A stretch of 64,000 nucleotides of DNA from assembly GCF_017876295.1 (NCBI RefSeq), contig NZ_JAGINT010000002.1:2232001-2296000 (forward strand), written 5' to 3'. Positions 1-7,347 of this stretch are shown piece after piece; position 1 is the stretch's first letter, and the number at the start of each line of letters is the position of its first letter. Under the pieces are notes generated by a model, which saw only the letters and a program-made list of their open reading frames with translations, made no database searches and was not told where the DNA came from. The DNA is from Kribbella aluminosa (GTDB lineage: Bacteria; Actinomycetota; Actinomycetes; Propionibacteriales; Kribbellaceae). The translations under genes and the position numbers were made by a program.

Positions 1-2
1 GC

Positions 3-359
3 GCGGACCTGAAGACCAGCTCCGGCAGCATCGAGGTGCACGACGTCAGCGGGCCGCTGGACCTGCGCTCGAGCTCCGGCAACCTGGACGCCGACGGCCT
101 GACCTCGACGGCGGTGTCGGCGCACAGCAGTTCCGGCAACCTGGCGCTGGAGTTCGCCGCCGTTCCGCAGTCGATCGACGCGAAGGCGAGTTCGGGCGAC
201 GTGTCGATCGCGATCCCGCCCGGCGACACGACGTACAAGCTCGCCACCGACACCTCCTCCGGCGACCGGTCGGCGAACGTGAAGAGCGACCCGAACGCGA
301 CCCGGACGATCACCGCGCGGACCTCCTCGGGCGATGTCAGCATCGACTACACGCACTGA
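3..359 (+). CDS. DUF4097-family beta-strand repeat protein, C-terminal part
   Basis: The reading frame is open from the window edge to a TGA at 357-359, so this is the C-terminal 118 residues of a longer gene. It consists of repeated short units built on a T/S-S-S-G-(D/N) core (KTSSGS, RSSSGN, HSSSGN, KASSGD, DTSSGD, RTSSGD), the pattern of the right-handed beta-roll in DUF4097/DUF4098 (YvlB-type) proteins. These proteins are usually cell-envelope associated and of unknown biochemical function; some sit beside membrane-stress regulators. The start and any signal peptide lie outside the window. The next gene has its own promoter, so this is probably the end of a transcription unit. Confidence 0.75.
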   Translation, partial: ADLKTSSGSIEVHDVSGPLDLRSSSGNLDADGLTSTAVSAHSSSGNLALEFAAVPQSIDAKASSGDVSIAIPPGDTTYKLATDTSSGDRSANVKSDPNATRTITARTSSGDVSIDYTH

Positions 360-411
360 GCACACTGTGTGAGATCCAGGGTGGGGAGGGTGATCGCACC
401 TTCGGCCTGAG

Positions 412-417
412 TAGGCT
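412..417 (+). promoter_or_regulatory. Leaderless -10 box (TAGGCT) of the HAD hydrolase gene
   Basis: TAGGCT fits the actinobacterial TANNNT -10 consensus and ends exactly 7 nt before the ATG at 425, so transcription should start at or next to the A of the start codon. No Shine-Dalgarno precedes the ATG. No convincing -35 is visible. Confidence 0.55.
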
Positions 418-424
418 GGCCGCC

Positions 425-1069
425 ATGGTCGAGGTGCGTGGTCTCCTGGTGGACTGGGGCGGCGTCCTCACCTCCGGGCTGGAGCCGGCGCTGCGCCGCT
501 GGGCGGAGCTGGACGACTTCGACTTCGATTCGTACCTCGAAGCGGTCATGAAATGGCTGCCGTCCGAGAACGTGACCGCCGAGCTGAACCCGGTGCACGC
601 GCTGGAGCGCGGCCAGATCGCGGTCCCCGACTTCGAGCGCAAACTCGCCTCGCTGCTGGTCCGCCGCGACGGTACGCCGGTGCCCGCCGAGGGGCTGATC
701 GAGCGGATGTTCGCGCACTTCGAGCACCAGCCCGCGATGGCCGCGCTGGTCCGCCGGGTCAACCAGCACGGGATCCGGACCGCGCTGCTGTCGAACTCCT
801 GGGGCAACACCTACCCGCGCGACACCTGGGACGGGATGTTCGACGACATCGTGATCTCCGGCGAGGTCGGGCTGCGCAAGCCCGAACCGGAGATCTTCCT
901 GCTTGCCGCCCGCCGACTGAACCTGAAGCCGGAGGAGTGCGTCTTCGTCGACGACCTGCAGCTGAACGTCGACGGCGCCCGGGCGGTCGGGATGACCGCG
1001 ATTCTTCACACCGAGTACGACGAGACCCGGCGAGCGCTGGAAGACCTGTTCGGAGCCGACCTGACGTGA
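425..1069 (+). CDS. HAD-superfamily hydrolase (epoxide-hydrolase N-domain-like)
   Basis: A 214-residue haloacid-dehalogenase-type phosphatase, probably cytosolic. The four HAD motifs are present: DWGGVL near residue 9 (nucleophile Asp; GG replaces the usual second Asp-Gly, as in the sEH-N-like subgroup), LLSNSWG near 120 (motif II), the Lys in LRKPEPEIF (motif III), and FVDDLQLN near 175 (motif IV acidic pair). The start at 425 is supported by the leaderless -10 box. The stop overlaps the GTG of the next gene (GTGA), so the two are translationally coupled. The substrate cannot be read from sequence; small phosphorylated metabolites are typical for the family. Confidence 0.85.
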   Translation: MVEVRGLLVDWGGVLTSGLEPALRRWAELDDFDFDSYLEAVMKWLPSENVTAELNPVHALERGQIAVPDFERKLASLLVRRDGTPVPAEGLIERMFAHFEHQPAMAALVRRVNQHGIRTALLSNSWGNTYPRDTWDGMFDDIVISGEVGLRKPEPEIFLLAARRLNLKPEECVFVDDLQLNVDGARAVGMTAILHTEYDETRRALEDLFGADLT

Positions 1070-2292
1070 CCGTGACCACCCCTCCTTCTTCTCCAGTCCG
1101 GCCGGACGGGCGTCGGCGTACGCTGATCGCGATCGTGGCGTGCGCCGTGCTGGTCGCGCTCGGCGCCTGGATCGGCAGCCTGTTCGGCGGCATGATCGAC
1201 CTGCGCGTGTACCGGATGGGCGGCTCGGTGCTGCTGCACGGCGAGTCGCTGTACGACGCGAAGCTGCCCGGCTCGGGGCTGCCGTTCACGTACCCGCCGT
1301 TCGCGGCGATCGCGATGGTGCCGCTGGCCGCCGTACCGTGGGCGCTCGCGCTGATCGCGTGGACGACGATCTCGGTGCTGTGCATCACCGCCTTGTGGCG
1401 GATCAGCCTGACCAGGACGTTCTGGTCGTTCGTGACGCAGCGGAAGCGGACGGCGGTGCTGGTCGCGTTGACGATCTTGTCGCTGCTGCTCGAGCCGGTC
1501 TGGCAGACGATCCAGTTTGGCCAGATCAACCTGTTGCTGACCGCAATGATCCTGCTGGACCTGGTGCGCCCGAAGGACACCCGGCTGCGCGGGTTCTGGC
1601 TCGGCGTCACGATCGGCGTCAAGCTCACCCCGCTGCCGTTCCTCGCGCTGCTCGTCGTGACGAAGCAGTGGCGGGCGCTGCGGAACGCGGTGTTCGGGCT
1701 GCTGGCGACGATGGGGATCGGCTTCGCGATCGTGCCGCACCAGTCGTGGCACTACTGGACCAAGGTGATCCTGGACGCGAACCGGGTCGGCGGGATCGCG
1801 TACACGGGCAACCAGTCCTTCAACGGCTTCCTGCACCGGATCGGCAACCAGGCGAGCTGGGTGCAGCCGACCTGGTTCGTACTGTCGGCGGTGTTCGGGC
1901 TGGCGGTGCTTTGGCTGGCCCGGAAGTACTGGCTCGCGGACGAGCGGGTGACCGCGATCTCCGTGATGGCGCTCGCCGTCCTGTACGCGTCGCCGATCTC
2001 GTGGAGCCACCACTGGGTGTGGATCATCCCGCTCGGCGTCAGCCTTATCCGCGGCGTGAACCGCGTCTGGGGCCTGAACCCCGCGGTGGTTACCGGCGTA
2101 CTGTTCTACGGCTTGTTCGTGCTGCGCTCGATCTGGTGGGTACCGTACCGCGACGACCGCGAACTGAGCTGGACCTTCTGGCAGTCACTCCCCGGCAACT
2201 CACACCTGATCGTCGGCATGATCGCCTTCATCCTGCTGATCGTCACCAGCCGCAGCCTGCCCAAGCCGTCAGGCGGAGAAGAGCAGGAGTAG
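1066..2292 (+). CDS. GT87-type polyprenol-phosphate-mannose-dependent mannosyltransferase
   Basis: A 408-residue polytopic protein of the DUF2029/GT87 family (PimE-like GT-C enzymes), which use a polyprenyl-phosphate sugar donor on the outer face of the membrane. The first hydrophobic segment (LIAIVACAVLVALGAW) is followed by MIDLRVYRMGG, where the Asp of the DLRVY motif matches the catalytic acidic residue of GT-C enzymes. About nine or ten further membrane segments follow. The GTG at 1066 overlaps the upstream stop and gives a normal short N-terminus; the frame is open further upstream but runs inside the HAD gene. The last 24 bp overlap the 3' end of the convergent gene. The acceptor is unknown; lipoglycan or glycolipid mannosylation is the family inference. 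Confidence 0.8.
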   Translation: MTVTTPPSSPVRPDGRRRTLIAIVACAVLVALGAWIGSLFGGMIDLRVYRMGGSVLLHGESLYDAKLPGSGLPFTYPPFAAIAMVPLAAVPWALALIAWTTISVLCITALWRISLTRTFWSFVTQRKRTAVLVALTILSLLLEPVWQTIQFGQINLLLTAMILLDLVRPKDTRLRGFWLGVTIGVKLTPLPFLALLVVTKQWRALRNAVFGLLATMGIGFAIVPHQSWHYWTKVILDANRVGGIAYTGNQSFNGFLHRIGNQASWVQPTWFVLSAVFGLAVLWLARKYWLADERVTAISVMALAVLYASPISWSHHWVWIIPLGVSLIRGVNRVWGLNPAVVTGVLFYGLFVLRSIWWVPYRDDRELSWTFWQSLPGNSHLIVGMIAFILLIVTSRSLPKPSGGEEQE

Positions 2293-3600
2293 GCCGGCGC
2301 AGGTGTAGCCGACCATGACGACGAGTAGGGGGAGCTGGCCGGCTAGGGCCTTGGCACGGGGGAAGAGGGCGACGGCGCGGTCGTGGGCGGAGGTGACGCC
2401 CAGGAGGTGGCCGCAGACGACGGCGAGCACCTGGATGACGGCGATCAGCGTGCTGTGGTTGGTGATGTCGGTGTTCACCGCGAGCAGGCCGGTGCCGAAG
2501 ATGTTGGCGCCGTTGCTCAGCGGGTCGCTCAGGTAGATCAGCGTCCGCTGGCCCTCCAGGATGAACAGCGTCAGGTAGTGCGCCACCACGTACCCGAAGG
2601 CGATCGGTACGACGGAGTGTGCGAACAGGCCCGGTAGCGCCGTCCTGGAACTGTCCGAGAGCCGGCCCGCGAGCACCGTCGCGCCGGAGTACGTGACCAG
2701 GACGACCAGGATGAAGACGATCAGCGCGCCGGTGCCGAGCCAGGTCATCGAGACGTTCTGGTTCTGCGCCCAGCCGATCCAGGTGGACGAGTTCGAGAAC
2801 CCGTCGTACGCCGTGGAGCCGAGCAGTGCGGCGACCATCCCCACCAGCCCGGGCTGCGGCTTGAGGCCGTCGAGGTTCTCCAGCGGGCGCCGGACCACCA
2901 GCGCACCGTCCGTACGGCGGCCCCACGGCGACAGCCGCGCCATCAACGACGCGTACACCTCGAACGGATCGCCCTGCGCGAACCACTTGTCGCCGAACAG
3001 GATCGCCCCGAACATCGTGATCACGACGTACAGCGCGATCCAGGCCTGCAGGACCGGGATGGTCGCGCGGTCCGGAGCGACCAGCTCGAGCCAGGTGAAC
3101 GCGAAGATGCCGAGCGCGGCCGGCCACAGCCCCACCCAGCGCGGCAGCTCCAGCAGGCCCTTCGACGGCGGCTGGCGGAGCAGCTTCGAGAGCAGCAGGT
3201 GGATGGTGCGCAGCGGGTTCAGCGTCCGCCAGACCGGGCCGAGCACGATCGAGATCGGCACCAGCCCGACCCAGACCAGGATGTAGACGAACCCGAAGAT
3301 CGGGTTCGTCAGCCGGTCCACGCCGAACATCAGCGACACCATCGCGTACAGGAAGATCGCCAGCCCGGCCAGCCGGACGACCCAGCGGAACCAGCCGGCG
3401 TCGACGGTCCGGGTGATTGCGGCCGGCAACGGCTTCCCGGACGCGTTCCCGCGGTACTTCGGACTCCGCCAGGCCAGGCCGAGCACGACGAAGGACACCG
3501 CGACCGCGACCGAGGCACCCCCGACCGCCAGCCCGAACGGGATCGGCAGGTCCTGCCGCCCGCCGATCCCGTGCAGCGGCAGGATCAGCGGCAGACTCAC
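2269..3600 (-). CDS. Polytopic membrane protein paired with a cupredoxin-like lipoprotein
   Basis: 443 residues with about ten hydrophobic segments, including a long one near residues 21-44, a group between 74 and 121, and three near the C-terminus. A conserved-looking cytosolic motif, GPVWRTLNPLR, follows the third segment. The GTG start at 3600 overlaps the stop of the upstream lipoprotein gene, so the two are co-translated. From memory, homologues are sometimes annotated fenitrothion hydrolase; nothing here shows hydrolase motifs, and I would not carry that name over. Pairing with an exported cupredoxin-like protein suggests an envelope metal or redox role, which is inference only. The 3' end overlaps the convergent mannosyltransferase gene by 24 bp. 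Confidence 0.6.
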   Translation of the reverse strand: MSLPLILPLHGIGGRQDLPIPFGLAVGGASVAVAVSFVVLGLAWRSPKYRGNASGKPLPAAITRTVDAGWFRWVVRLAGLAIFLYAMVSLMFGVDRLTNPIFGFVYILVWVGLVPISIVLGPVWRTLNPLRTIHLLLSKLLRQPPSKGLLELPRWVGLWPAALGIFAFTWLELVAPDRATIPVLQAWIALYVVITMFGAILFGDKWFAQGDPFEVYASLMARLSPWGRRTDGALVVRRPLENLDGLKPQPGLVGMVAALLGSTAYDGFSNSSTWIGWAQNQNVSMTWLGTGALIVFILVVLVTYSGATVLAGRLSDSSRTALPGLFAHSVVPIAFGYVVAHYLTLFILEGQRTLIYLSDPLSNGANIFGTGLLAVNTDITNHSTLIAVIQVLAVVCGHLLGVTSAHDRAVALFPRAKALAGQLPLLVVMVGYTCAGLLLLFSA

Positions 3601-4064
3601 GAGACGACGAGTTTGGCGACGAGCTTGCCGCTCTTGTGGGTCTCGACCTCGAAGGTGCCCTTCATGTTCGCGGTGAACTTCACCGAGGCGGGCTTGCCCG
3701 GGGTGAGCTCCAGCATCTTGTCGTACCCGTGGATGTGCAGTTCCTCGGCGGCGTCGCTGGTCGCGGTGACCAGGACGGTCTGGCCGGCCTTGACCTTGAT
3801 GGTCGCGCCGCTCGGGTTCACCTTGCCGTTGGCAACGGTGACGGTGATGGTCACGTCGGCCGTCTCGCCGGACGGGGAGCCGGTGTTCGGCGCGCCCGGG
3901 GTCGGCGTGCTGGCCGGCAGCGTGGAGGTCGGCGTACCGGAGGCGCTCGGCGACGGGGTGTTGCTGCCGCTGGTGCCGTCGCCTCCGCCGCAGCCGGCCA
4001 GGACCAGCATGCCGAGGGTGGGCAGAAGAGCGGTGGCAGCACCGCGAGTGAGCGTCGTACGCAT
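3597..4064 (-). CDS. Cupredoxin-like lipoprotein
   Basis: 155 residues. The N-terminus is a lipoprotein signal with lipobox LAGC at residues 22-25, followed by a Ser/Thr/Pro/Gly linker to about residue 65. The C-terminal 90 residues (DVTITVTVANGKVNPSG onward) look like a compact all-beta cupredoxin-type fold, with AEELHIHGYD supplying two histidines. The usual blue-copper Cys-X-X-His-Met cluster is absent, so electron transfer by type 1 copper is unlikely; metal binding or a structural role is possible. The ATG at 4064 places the lipobox correctly; the frame is open much further upstream but that stretch overlaps the divergent acyltransferase gene. It is the first gene of a two-gene operon. 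Confidence 0.65.
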   Translation of the reverse strand: MRTTLTRGAATALLPTLGMLVLAGCGGGDGTSGSNTPSPSASGTPTSTLPASTPTPGAPNTGSPSGETADVTITVTVANGKVNPSGATIKVKAGQTVLVTATSDAAEELHIHGYDKMLELTPGKPASVKFTANMKGTFEVETHKSGKLVAKLVVS

Positions 4065-4232
4065 CGGTCCAGGAGCCTTTCGAGGGGTCGTGTGACGTCG
4101 CCGGGTGCGGGACACACCCTCTTGCCTGACGAACGCGGATAGCTCAGTGTTCCCGTACAGGAAGTGTTGCAGCACACTGTCGGACCCACCCACTAGGGTG
4201 AGAAACCTGTCGACGAGAGGAAGGTGACTGAC

Positions 4233-5708
4233 ATGCCGGACCGGCTGACGTCGCTCGATCTCACCTTTCTCAAGGCCGAGTCGCCGGCCACCCCGATGCA
4301 CGTCGGGACGGTCGACATCTTCGAGCCGCCGGTGCACGGCCCGGGGCTGGCGGAGGGGTTCGACTACGAGAGCCTGGTGGCGCTGATCCGGGACCGGATC
4401 GCGTACGTGCCGCGGTACCGGCAGCGGGTCCAGCAGATCCCCGGGCGGTTCGCCGGGCCGGTCTGGGTGGACGACGAGGAGTTCGACATCACCTTCCACG
4501 TCCGGCGGTCCGCGCTGCCCCGGCCGGGGACGCACGCGCAGCTGCTGGAGCTGGTCGCCCGGATCATGTCCCGGCGCCTCGACCGGGCCCGGCCGCTGTG
4601 GGAGATGTACCTGGTCGAGGGCCTCCAGGGGGACCGGTTCGCGATCATCGCGAAGTCGCATCAAGCGCTTGTCGACGGCAACAGCACGGTCGACATCGGC
4701 CAGGTGGTGCTGGACGCCACCGCGCACCCGAAGGACACGCCGACCGACACCTGGCAGCCGGAGCACCCGCCGTCCGCGCTGGAGCTGCTCGCCGGGGTGT
4801 TCGCGGACGCCACCCGGAACCCGACCGCCGTGCTGGAGCTGGCCCGTGCCGAGCTGGCCGGCCTGACCGGCTCCACGTCGGTCCGCGAGGTGCTCGGCGG
4901 CGTGGTCGGCTCACTGGTCGCGCAGCGGCACGCCCAGGAGAGCTCGCTGCACGTGAAGACGTCCGGTCAGCGCCGGTTCACCACGGTGCAGACCGACCTG
5001 GAGGACTACCGGACGATCCGCGCGGCGCACGGCGGCACCGTCAACGACGTGATCCTGGCGGTGGTGGCGGGCGCGTTCCGGTCCTGGATGATGACCCGCG
5101 GCGAGGGCGTCGGGCCGACCCGGAGCGTCCGGGCGGTGGTTCCGGTCAGCATCCGCGACGACGAGGACGAGGAGCCGACCTCGCTCGGCTCCCGGGTGAT
5201 CGCCTCCGCGGTGAACCTGCCGATCGGGGAGAACTCCCCGGTCATGCGGCTGCACCAGATCTCGTACCAGACGAAGGTGCACAAGGACACCGGCCGCGCG
5301 GTCAGCGCCCGCTCGCTGGTCGGTATCGCCGGGTTCGCGCCGACCACGTTGCACGCGCTGGCGGCCCGGGTCGCGACCACCACGGTGCGGCCGATCGACG
5401 ACGTGGTGATCACCAACGTTCCCGGCCCGCAGTTCCCGCTGTACGCGCAGGGTGCCCCGATGCTGGCGTCGTACCCGGTCGTCCCGCTGATGCCCGGGCA
5501 GGGCCTGTCGGTCGGCGTCACGTCGTACGACGGCAAGGTGTACTACGGTCTGAACGCGGACCGCACCGCCATGCCGGACCTCGCTGTTTTCGCCCAGTGC
5601 GTGACCGACGCGCTGGACGAGTTGCTCGACACCACCAGGGGCAGCCGGAACCGGGCCTCCCGGGGCCGGAAGAAGCCCCGCGGCACGACCAAGAAGGCGG
5701 GCTCATGA
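4233..5708 (+). CDS. WS/DGAT-family acyltransferase (wax ester synthase / diacylglycerol acyltransferase)
   Basis: 491 residues with the full wax-ester-synthase/DGAT architecture: N-terminal LDLTFLKAESPATPMHVG, a central active-site motif, and a C-terminal half with NVPGPQFPLYAQGA and VGVTSYDGKVYYGL typical of the family. These enzymes acylate alcohols or diacylglycerol for storage lipid. The active-site motif HHxxxDG reads HQALVDG at residues 143-149, so the second, catalytic His is Gln; see findings. I chose ATG 4233 because GAGAGGAAGG ends about 9 nt before it, whereas the GTG at 4224 lies inside that Shine-Dalgarno. A TAGGGT box at 4195-4200 may be the -10. The stop overlaps the next start (ATGA). 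Confidence 0.8.
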   Translation: MPDRLTSLDLTFLKAESPATPMHVGTVDIFEPPVHGPGLAEGFDYESLVALIRDRIAYVPRYRQRVQQIPGRFAGPVWVDDEEFDITFHVRRSALPRPGTHAQLLELVARIMSRRLDRARPLWEMYLVEGLQGDRFAIIAKSHQALVDGNSTVDIGQVVLDATAHPKDTPTDTWQPEHPPSALELLAGVFADATRNPTAVLELARAELAGLTGSTSVREVLGGVVGSLVAQRHAQESSLHVKTSGQRRFTTVQTDLEDYRTIRAAHGGTVNDVILAVVAGAFRSWMMTRGEGVGPTRSVRAVVPVSIRDDEDEEPTSLGSRVIASAVNLPIGENSPVMRLHQISYQTKVHKDTGRAVSARSLVGIAGFAPTTLHALAARVATTTVRPIDDVVITNVPGPQFPLYAQGAPMLASYPVVPLMPGQGLSVGVTSYDGKVYYGLNADRTAMPDLAVFAQCVTDALDELLDTTRGSRNRASRGRKKPRGTTKKAGS

Positions 5709-6244
5709 GGGTCTATGTCCCATCGACGCTCCGGCTGCTGAGCGCGGCGTGCAACGCCGGCGAGGCCGGCCCGGCGCCGCTCACGGTGTACGCCGTGACG
5801 CCCGCGCTGCGGGAGTGGTACGCCGAGGGCGACGACGAGGAGCTGGAGTACGCCGCGATGGCGCAGGCGGCCCGCGCCTCGGTCGGACTGCTGGCCGCCG
5901 ATCCGGGGACCAGCCGGAGACGGGTGGTGATCGCGGCCGAGGTCAGCGCCGTACCGCCGGCGGACGGGTCCGTGGAGCTCGGCGACGCCCGGCTGGAGCT
6001 GCACGTGGTGATCCCGTGGCGCTCGGTGGCGTCCGTGCACCTGGACGCCGCCCAGGCGACCACGGTGATCGGTAAGGCCGCCGATCTCTGGGACGCGGCG
6101 CACGGTGTCGGATCTTCAGCGGTAGACGACGACGCGGTGTTCGCGCTCGATTCGTGCGAGGCTGAAGACCTGATGTGGTACGCGACACAGGAGATCCCCG
6201 ATCTGCTCGCGGCGGAGGGGCCGCGCGGCGGACAGCGTATATAG
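5705..6244 (+). CDS. Conserved hypothetical protein (DUF6912-like)
   Basis: 179 residues beginning MRVYVPSTLRLL, a start I associate with the actinobacterial DUF6912 family of unknown function. No signal peptide or membrane segment is visible; the protein is acidic (GDDEELEY, DDDAVF) and probably cytosolic. Its ATG overlaps the acyltransferase stop, so the two are coupled, although no functional link is known. It ends 13 bp before the Ku start, and the three genes form one likely transcription unit. Confidence 0.6.
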   Translation: MRVYVPSTLRLLSAACNAGEAGPAPLTVYAVTPALREWYAEGDDEELEYAAMAQAARASVGLLAADPGTSRRRVVIAAEVSAVPPADGSVELGDARLELHVVIPWRSVASVHLDAAQATTVIGKAADLWDAAHGVGSSAVDDDAVFALDSCEAEDLMWYATQEIPDLLAAEGPRGGQRI

Positions 6245-6257
6245 GGAGCTGATGGCG

Positions 6258-7178
6258 ATGCAGGCGATCTGGAAGGGGGCCATCTCGTTCGGGATGGTGA
6301 CGATCCCGATCAAGGTGTTCTCCGCGACCGAGGAGAAGGACATCTCGTTCCGTCAGGTGCACGTCGCCGACGGGGGCCGGATCCGGTACAAGCGGATCTG
6401 CGCGATCGACGGCGAGGAGGTGCCGTACTCCGACATCGGCAAGGGGTACGAGATGCCCGACGGCCGGATGGTGGTGCTGGACTCGGACGACTTCGCCGAC
6501 CTGCCGCTGTCCAGCAAGAAGGTCATCGACGTGCTGGAGTTCGTGCCGGCCGACCAGGTCGACCCGCTGTACCTCGGCAAGTCGTACTACCTGGCCGCCG
6601 ACGGCGGGCCGGGCGCCAAGCCGTACGTACTGCTCCGGGACGCGCTGGAGGGGTCCGAGCTGTACGCACTGGTCAAGGTCGCGCTGCGGTCCCGGGAGAG
6701 CCTCGGGCTGCTCCGGACCGTCGACGACGTGCTGGTGCTGCAGGTGATGCTCTGGCCGGACGAGATCCGCGACAAGTCGTTCGCGGCGCCGCCGGAGGAC
6801 GTCGAGATCCGGTCCCAGGAGAAGGCGATGGCGTCGTCGTACATCGACACGCTGCGCGGCGAGTTCGACCCGGACCAGTACCACGACGACTACCGCGAGG
6901 CGCTGGAGAAGGTCGTCGAGGCGAAGGCCCAGGGCGTGCCGCTGCCGGAGTCCGAGGAGGAAGAGGCAGGCGAGGGCGCCGAGGTCGTCGACCTGGTGGC
7001 CGCGCTGCGCGCCTCGGTCGAGGCCGCCAAGGCACGGCGTGCTGGTGGCGGGTCCGAGTCGGCCCCCGCGAAGAAGGCACCCGCCAAGAAGGCCGCCGCG
7101 GCGAAGAAGGCCCCGGCGAAGAAGGCTGTCGCCAAGAGTGCACCGGCGAAGAAGGCTGCGAAGAAGAAGTCTGCATGA
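6258..7178 (+). CDS. ku: Non-homologous end-joining protein Ku
   Basis: 306 residues. The N-terminus MQAIWKGAISFGMVTIPIKV is the family signature, followed by the beta-barrel/bridge region (PYSDIGKGYEMPDG, VDVLEFVPADQVDPLYLGKSYYL) that forms the homodimeric DNA ring. Ku binds DNA ends and recruits ligase LigD; no ligD is in the window. The last 45 residues are an Ala/Lys tail built on AKKAP/AKKAA units, typical of actinobacterial Ku and thought to aid DNA binding or recruitment. ATG 6258 is preferred over 6252 because GGGAG then sits 9 nt away instead of 3. It appears to be transcribed with the two genes upstream. Confidence 0.93.
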   Translation: MQAIWKGAISFGMVTIPIKVFSATEEKDISFRQVHVADGGRIRYKRICAIDGEEVPYSDIGKGYEMPDGRMVVLDSDDFADLPLSSKKVIDVLEFVPADQVDPLYLGKSYYLAADGGPGAKPYVLLRDALEGSELYALVKVALRSRESLGLLRTVDDVLVLQVMLWPDEIRDKSFAAPPEDVEIRSQEKAMASSYIDTLRGEFDPDQYHDDYREALEKVVEAKAQGVPLPESEEEEAGEGAEVVDLVAALRASVEAAKARRAGGGSESAPAKKAPAKKAAAAKKAPAKKAVAKSAPAKKAAKKKSA

Positions 7179-7258
7179 GCGAAGCACGGCAACGTCTGGG
7201 CCTTCCGGCAGCTGCCGTGGCGGAAGTGATGCATCAGGCGCGTTCGTGCTTGACGGTG

Positions 7259-7289
7259 CTGGCGTGGCACGATGCTGGTGTCACGCCAG
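7259..7289 (+). promoter_or_regulatory. 31-bp interrupted palindrome in the pruA promoter region
   Basis: CTGGCGTGGCAC at 7259-7270 and GTGTCACGCCAG at 7278-7289 are inverted repeats matching at 11 of 12 positions around a 7-nt centre. A TTGACG hexamer at 7250-7255 sits directly upstream and could be a -35. The site lies 59 bp before the pruA ATG. It is most simply an operator for a proline- or P5C-responsive regulator, but could also fold as an RNA hairpin. Confidence 0.5.
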
Positions 7290-7347
7290 GCCACCCGAAC
7301 CCGGCGTGCCCAGTACGATCCACCACCTGATCGAGGAGTGCCGCAGC

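Noticed and set aside
2269..3600. Naming the membrane protein a fenitrothion hydrolase
   Set aside because: That label is used in databases for similar proteins as I recall, but no hydrolase motif is visible.
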